Below are positions 58,044 to 64,000 of a DNA stretch of 64,000 nucleotides, in pieces (within the stretch, counting starts at the first letter, position 1; every line of letters begins with the position of its first letter). Origin of the DNA: Acanthacorydalis orientalis. Lineage: Eukaryota > Arthropoda > Insecta > Megaloptera > Corydalidae. Both the position numbers and the translations under genes were made by a program. The notes beneath the pieces are model-generated. The model was given only the letters and a program-made list of their open reading frames with translations. It was not told where the DNA came from and searched no databases. The DNA lies in contig CM068314.1 in NCBI GenBank assembly GCA_034766995.1, positions 29,702,208 to 29,766,207 on the forward strand, given 5' to 3'.

Positions 58044-58113
<70 letters not shown>
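58044..58113. repeat. Compound (TA)n(TG)n microsatellite
   Basis: About 46 bp TA then about 24 bp TG. Confidence 0.97.
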
Positions 58114-58121
<8 letters not shown>

Positions 58122-59757
58122 ATAGGAAATTTATGTTTGCATTTTTGTTGCAGGTACGTCATTGATTGGTTATTTAAATCACGGTAAGAGTTCGTTTATT
58201 TTCTTTTAGATTGTATTAAAACAATATTGATTTTTTTAAACGAATTGCCCACATTTCGAATAATATTTAAAGTAAATATAATTTAAAACTTTACCGTCGG
58301 AATTCAGACAGAAATCACTATATCCAAACCTTTGATTTTAGGTCTATTAATAGTAAAGAAGAATCGACTAATGTGGAACACAGTTTTTATTTTATCTTGT
58401 ATCGTTTAATATAACTATTATTTAAATACATATATACTTGCTATAATCCAATAATTTAATTAACAAATTTCTATGTATTAAATGATGGACATATTTAAGT
58501 TTGCAATCAATATTATGAAGTAAAAATAAAATTTTCAGTTTTGCAAACAATTAAGTCGGTGTACAATTTTTTTTAGTTACAAAAATTTACGGGTAATAAG
58601 GAAATAGGTAGTGAAGTAACATTGAATATCATTTTTTATTAAACAAACATACGTAATAATGTAAAATGTAAATGATTCACAAAATTCACACATACCTCGT
58701 TTAATATGTCAAACTCTGCACATTGTGTATATAATAGTATTTACATTTTCACTTAAGCTATTAAAAAAAATCATCTACTATTATATTTAATTTGGAAATC
58801 TTCTGAGAAAAGTTATTCCTCTTACAAATGAAATCATCATTGGTTTATTTATTGTAGAATATTTATTGTTATTATATGTTGTTGTTTTTTTCTGACATAT
58901 TATATATTTACATCCCTATGTGTCTTCTATATTACCAAACAATTGCTAAAAAAAAGTTCATGAGCTCAATTAAAAAGTTTAAACTTGCGTTACGAACTAT
59001 GTAGTACTTTTAATTTCAAATTACTTTAAAATGTAATTCATGTCACTTTTAAGTATCTTAAAAAGTAAAACATTGCACACTTGTTTAAATTCTTGATGTA
59101 TCAATTTTCTATTTTCTCATATGTATAAGTTATCGTAACTTGCATATAATAACATCATAATATGACTATATTTAAAAATCAAATCTAACTAATTATTGGG
59201 TTTATCATCAAATGTAATTAGTAGATTTATCGAAATCCTGATATTCCACATTATATGCATATTCCACACTAGTATAATTTCCTATTAGATCATAATAAGG
59301 GAATAGAGATCTATTTACATTCATTACTGTATTATAGAGAATATCGATTTTTGATAAGGTTTGGAATTAAGGCGCAGTAATTTGCGCTTTGTAAGATTCA
59401 CTAGGACGTTATTTGAATACTGACGATATAAAAAGAACAGTCGTGTAGTGACAATTTGTGTTCTTATATCATCATTGTTGATCTCCTTTGTTGATTTTTT
59501 CTATATATAAATACATTTACTTTGTTCTTCATCTCTTTCTCTTATACACACACACAAATTGTATATATATATATATATATATGTGTGTATGTATTTATTT
59601 GCTATCGCGAAATTTATAAATGTTTTAATTTTAATCGCACTTCTCATACTTTGGTAAAAGAACTATAGTTTCAGAATAGTATTATCAGTTACATGGTCTC
59701 TTCATACATTTCTTTATATTTGTATTAATTTATATAGTGTATTGATTTCACATAGAG

Positions 59758-59761
<4 letters not shown>

Positions 59762-59832
<71 letters not shown>
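59762..59832. repeat. (TA)n microsatellite, 71 bp
   Basis: Tied with 2483-2553 as the longest uninterrupted TA run seen. Confidence 0.97.
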
Positions 59833-59834
<2 letters not shown>

Positions 59835-59980
59835 TAAAACAACGAACTTCATTAGTACTGTGAATTTTTTGTCGTACGCTCGTAACGACTAAAATCATTT
59901 GTAAAAATTAGGACTTGGAATCTATCTATTTTCATCACAGAATTTTGTTTCGAAGTCTGTTTATTTTCATTATATATCTG

Positions 59981-59981
<1 letters not shown>

Positions 59982-60027
<46 letters not shown>
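59982..60027. repeat. (TA)n microsatellite, 46 bp
   Basis: Perfect run; second of three arrays within 500 bp. Confidence 0.96.
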
Positions 60028-60030
<3 letters not shown>

Positions 60031-60189
60031 GTTTTTCATATCCAAGTATAGTTTACACTGTGTTCATATTTTTATTTGTGATAAAAACGACAGATTTTTC
60101 TACGTTAGTAGAGATTTAAAATTGTAATCTCAGTGGTGAAAACTTCAAAAATATATTTAAATATTTTATGTGTAATATATTCTCTCTCT

Positions 60190-60192
<3 letters not shown>

Positions 60193-60253
<61 letters not shown>
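60193..60253. repeat. (TA)n microsatellite, 61 bp
   Basis: Preceded by a short CT run; third of three arrays within 500 bp. Confidence 0.97.
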
Positions 60254-60254
<1 letters not shown>

Positions 60255-60258
<4 letters not shown>

Positions 60259-60444
60259 TATAAGTGAATGAAAATAGTAGAATATATTATCTCGTATTTT
60301 ATTTTTCTTCAAATAAATACCGGCATTCGTGTTTTCCTGTACAGGCAACGAGTCAGGTTTTTTTGTAAATCGATCCTTGTACTCAATCATCCACTCATTC
60401 ATATTCATCAGTTTTATAGTTCCATTTCCATGATAACTAGGCAT
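60255..60444 (-). CDS. Protein-like frame of unknown nature
   Basis: A minus-strand frame starting at the ATG at 60444 reads MPSYHGNGTIKLMNMNEWMI and EYKDRFTKKPDSLPVQENTN before it enters the (TA)n array, where it becomes Tyr-Ile repeats. The first ~60 residues have balanced, protein-like composition unlike other frames here, but I recognise no domain. No good splice site or Kozak context supports it, and the upstream frame is closed by stops. It is most probably chance or an old transposon fragment. Confidence 0.15.
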
Positions 60445-60968
60445 TTTCTATAGTGCATTTTCAACAAGCGTCTGACAAGTACAGAACCTGTGACCTATTG
60501 AATCTATTTTTAAATTCAAGAGACCTGAACTATATTCAAATCAATATCGACGACGTCATAGCACAGCCAGTGTACTGTTACAAATGTTTTCAGTCAGAAA
60601 CTTTAGCGTCAATAGTTGCAATCGTGTGTAGATAGAAACGATGGATAGAAAGATATAGCGAGGCATCATTGACGGTTAACATAAGATGAATAGATAGATT
60701 ATAAACGTGCAAGTTGAACAAGAGCCGAATTATAATAACGAATTTCTGTTCGTTCTTTTTTGTTATTCGGATGGAAATTCTTTAGGGAAGCCCGCACGTT
60801 TTCTTTTTAGTAAGTTTGTTATGTAGACGAAAATAGATCTGTTGGTTGCGTGCATTTCTTTTTTTTTGTTTTATGTAGAAAATTGTTATTTATTATCGTT
60901 TCACTCGTCTTTGACAAGTTTTTAGCAAAATTAGTTCGAGGAAATGATTTTTATAGTATCTCTTATTG

Positions 60969-60970
<2 letters not shown>

Positions 60971-61018
<48 letters not shown>
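60971..61018. repeat. (AT)n microsatellite, 48 bp
   Basis: Perfect run ending in ATGTATATATGCATG. Confidence 0.96.
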
Positions 61019-61026
<8 letters not shown>

Positions 61027-62049
61027 GCATGTGTGTTTGTATGAATGTTATGGGAATGACATATTTATAAATACAATTTATACATTAACATAAAAGGAAA
61101 TATATTATTTTTAATTCAACTGTATTTTCTTGTTATATTAGTGTTTAGCAAATTCCTCTTAGATAATATTTGTCTTTACATTATTCACTGAATTTATAGC
61201 TAACCCATTAGTATATTCTTATAGTCCTTATTCTCGAGGTTGAGCAGATCTAGTCCAGTAAATATTTTTTAAAATCTTTTTAAACTTTGTATTACATCCA
61301 TATTCAATAGTTGTCAAATTAATATTGCGATGGGAGGGAAGTCTGCAATTTTATATTTCATAAATTTTGCATTTGAGAATGAATATAACGGTTATCTTTC
61401 ATTTGTTGCAAGATCGGGATTTATTGCCAGTTAGGCAAATAATAAAATTCTTGTAGATGACCACATTTGTATGGTATAGTCATAAAATAAGCTTATTATA
61501 AAAGTGAATGTTGGATATGGGTTGAACACAAATTAGAATCCATGTTAACATTAACTTACAACAACCGTGAACGTTATTTCCGTGCTCGTTATTATGGAGT
61601 TCGAAGAAGTGCGTGTGTAAAAATGTATATGAAATAAGAAAAAAATATTATATACCAGTACATTTAGACCGACCCAGTGAAATATTTCCAAAATATACCT
61701 CGTTTAAGTTAATTCAGCTGTCTCCAAATAAATAGCAATTATTCTTTTTCCAAATATTCCATTTTTGTTATTTTTAAACTATCCGTGGTCTAAAAATATT
61801 TTAATATTTATTTTGACAATTCTATTTTTCGGATATTAAAAAAACGTTCCGTGACAGAGATGCATAAATTCACTTTATTTACATTCTATTAACGCATATA
61901 AAATTTATTAAATTGTGTTTATTTGTCCTTGCTATATATTCGATATCATTTTATGATGATATAAAAATATTTTTATAATCATCGTAAAGTGATATGAAAT
62001 ATTCCTCACTATATTTATTGTGTTTAATAATAAAAGAGTTTTCAATAGT

Positions 62050-62052
<3 letters not shown>

Positions 62053-62098
<46 letters not shown>
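62053..62098. repeat. (AT)n microsatellite, 46 bp
   Basis: Perfect run between unique flanks. Confidence 0.96.
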
Positions 62099-62101
<3 letters not shown>

Positions 62102-62370
62102 TCATACTCTTCTACTACATATTTATTTAAGAACGCCACAAAATATCGCTAAAAGTATATATTTTCTTTCAAAATAGAAAAAGGAATATGTTACTACATT
62201 TTTTTACAAAATTAATCACTATGCTTATGCAAAAGTTTTACAACATATTTTTGTTTATTGGTTGGTAATTTTTTAATTTACAATTATTAATGAATTTCTA
62301 AGATTATTTCAAATTTTATATTTCAGTAAGAATGCTGTTAAAAATTTCAAAGTATAATATTATCTAATTA

Positions 62371-62700
62371 TTGGAACATCCCATAAGTAATGTGGTGTAT
62401 TTTCAAATAAGTGAATATGATATATAATGGATGATAAATGCAATAATTGTAAAACTTTGCAATTATTGCAATAACATATCAGATCCATATGCTGCTCAAT
62501 TGTATATGTCTTCTCAGTCTTTTCATGAAAGATTAATAGTGATCATGAAAATTTATCAGAAAAAATATTAGTGTCAAAAGAGCATATTAGGCATATTTTG
62601 GTTTAAGAGTTTCGTCAGGATAACAATGCCACAACTACAGTGAAAAAATTGGTAAATTTATGGTTCAGATGTTTTTAGTCTTAGCCAATGACATTTGAAA
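62371..62700 (+). mobile_element. Mariner 5' fragment, fourth family
   Basis: Starts after TA (62369-62370) with TTGGAACATCCCATAAGTAA, similar to the CATAAGTAATG-type termini of some mariner families. About 200 bp downstream, near 62569-62668, the plus strand reads VSKEHIRHILV, a stop, then EFRQDNNATT, matching the first helix of mauritiana/irritans-type mariner transposases (KEHIRHxLLYEF...). The match then fades (VKKLVNLWFR). No reverse terminus was found downstream, so the 3' part is lost. Inside is an 11-bp perfect inverted repeat, TGCAATAATTG (62439-62449) with its complement at 62460-62470. Confidence 0.5.
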
Positions 62701-62825
62701 GCATATACTGTACAACTAAAAATGTATTTGTGTAAAATTAATATTTAAACATTCATAATCAAAATGAAACATTAAACAGTTTCAATCAAGTTAGAATATA
62801 TGTGTATGTATATATGTTTATATAC

Positions 62826-62880
<55 letters not shown>

Positions 62881-64000
62881 CATCTGATATAAAAAATGTT
62901 TTAGGAATATATATCCGCAAAAAACAAATAAACCTAATCCGACACAAAGTAATATCATATATTTAAAAAGTGACTATTCTTCATGATTAATTTATAAAAG
63001 GACCGATCTTCATGTCTTATCAAAAATTATGCTACTGTAAGGATGACTCCTGCAAAATATAAGTCGAACTTTCTGTCCTGTGCTCGATTTATACTTTAAA
63101 AAAACTCAAAATTAAAACGTCATTTTTTTTTCAAAACTTATTTCAAAAAACCATATTATTTATGGATGATAAATACTTAATATTTTAATAATCATCTAGT
63201 AATATTACTGTAATAAATGGGATCATTCTATTGGACAATATTAAGTTCAATGAGTGCAATGAAAAAACATTATTAAAAAAGTATTGTATACGAAAATGTA
63301 TGAATCTATTCCTGATTAAAATGTAAGAAGTTTCATTATTGAAAGAAAATGTTTCTTAATACATATCTCTGTAAGTTAATAACTATTTTTAATCAAATAT
63401 TCATTTATTTTCAACCTTAATAATTAATATTACATATTACATGTACATCTATTTAATTTCAAATATTCTAATCAACATAACGTTTCCATTACAAATATAG
63501 ACCGATAATGTGTGTATGATATTAATTTATTGAACAATATAAATGGACTAAAAATAATTACTGTAATAAAAGATTGCCTGTTATATAAAATTAAATACTT
63601 GTCACACTTATTTAAAAATTCATCATACTAATTTACAGCTTTGTAAATATTTTTTTAAATTTAAATAGAAAATGTACTTTTCAATACATCTTACCACCGT
63701 GAAATCAAGTTTATGTTTTTGATATTAGAATAGTTCATCGATTTTAAACAATAAAAAGTAATATTGAATATATCAATTTGAAAAAGTATATATAATATAT
63801 AAAGAACGTTGAATATATTTGATAATAAACTGGCTGGTTGGTACATGAAACCTAAAATCTGAAAATAGAAATGGATTAGAGATTGCAGTAAGCAATAGAT
63901 GTCGTCTTAGTTGAATCTATCCCTTTTTTATGTACATCAGATCGCTCGAATGAATGAAGGATTATGTAGTGAACATGAAATTTATTTATATTAAGAATTC
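62701..64000. other. Non-coding AT-rich block to window end
   Basis: No gene, transposon or regulatory structure recognised apart from the (TA)n array at 62832-62878. Confidence 0.65.
62832..62878. repeat. (TA)n microsatellite, 47 bp
   Basis: Perfect run preceded by TATACATATACA. Confidence 0.96.

Larger units (their letters stand above)
56016..62370. other. Non-coding AT-rich block with many arrays
   Basis: More than 6 kb without a supported gene. (TA)n arrays at 56321-56362, 57424-57477, 58044-58113 (with TG), 59560-59583, 59762-59832, 59982-60027, 60193-60253, 60971-61018 and 62053-62098. A protein-like 60-codon stretch on the minus strand at 60255-60444 and the patch 60450-60660 have higher complexity but no recognised content. 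Confidence 0.6.

Overview
The window is very AT-rich eukaryotic DNA that I read as an insect (or at least arthropod) genome. It carries over fifty long (TA)n runs, scattered remnants of mariner, Tigger/pogo, piggyBac and Harbinger DNA transposons, and 3' ends of non-LTR retrotransposons whose closest remembered relatives are insect families. I found no confidently supported host protein-coding gene, tRNA, rRNA or CRISPR array. It looks like intergenic sequence or the inside of very large introns. Most open reading frames here are translations of (TA)n arrays (Tyr-Ile repeats) or wrong-strand shadows of transposon remnants.

Layout. 0-4.4 kb: (TA)n arrays and a GC-richer LINE-like 3' fragment (about 1.41-1.84 kb). 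4.45-10.2 kb: two deleted cecropia-type mariners (574 and 576 bp, opposite strands) that share the same internal deletion. 10.2-18.3 kb: microsatellites including a GATA array, an unidentified ~330-bp repeat present twice (13.12 and 14.45 kb), and a short coding-like patch at 16.89 kb. 18.3-19.7 kb: a deleted 821-bp mariner with both inverted termini, then a 249-bp Harbinger-type MITE. 19.7-34.5 kb: mostly featureless, except a CpG-rich promoter-like island at 24.95-25.33 kb and a degenerate inverted repeat near 27 kb. 34.5-41.3 kb: a LINE 3' end, a DDE transposase scrap at 37 kb and a 413-bp Tigger-like MITE. 43.4-44.1 kb: a 699-bp deleted Tigger-like element sitting inside a (TA)n tract. 47.6-49.6 kb: a nest of two piggyBac remnants and a mariner C-terminal fragment. 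51.4 kb: a 92-bp palindromic MITE in (TA)n. 54-56 kb: a second copy of the LINE 3' end, a 54-bp near-perfect palindrome and a 628-bp piggyBac deletion derivative with intact TTAA ends. 62.4-62.7 kb: a mariner 5' fragment.

The main biological content is a record of cut-and-paste transposons reduced to short non-autonomous forms that kept their ends. Several lie in or beside (TA)n tracts, as expected for elements that use TA as target. Candidate host signals (the promoter-like island at 25 kb, a possible exon at 16.9 kb, clusters of homeodomain-type sites) are weaker and need expression or conservation data. No novel biological system was found; the best leads are the shared-deletion mariner pair, the piggyBac derivative and the promoter-like island.
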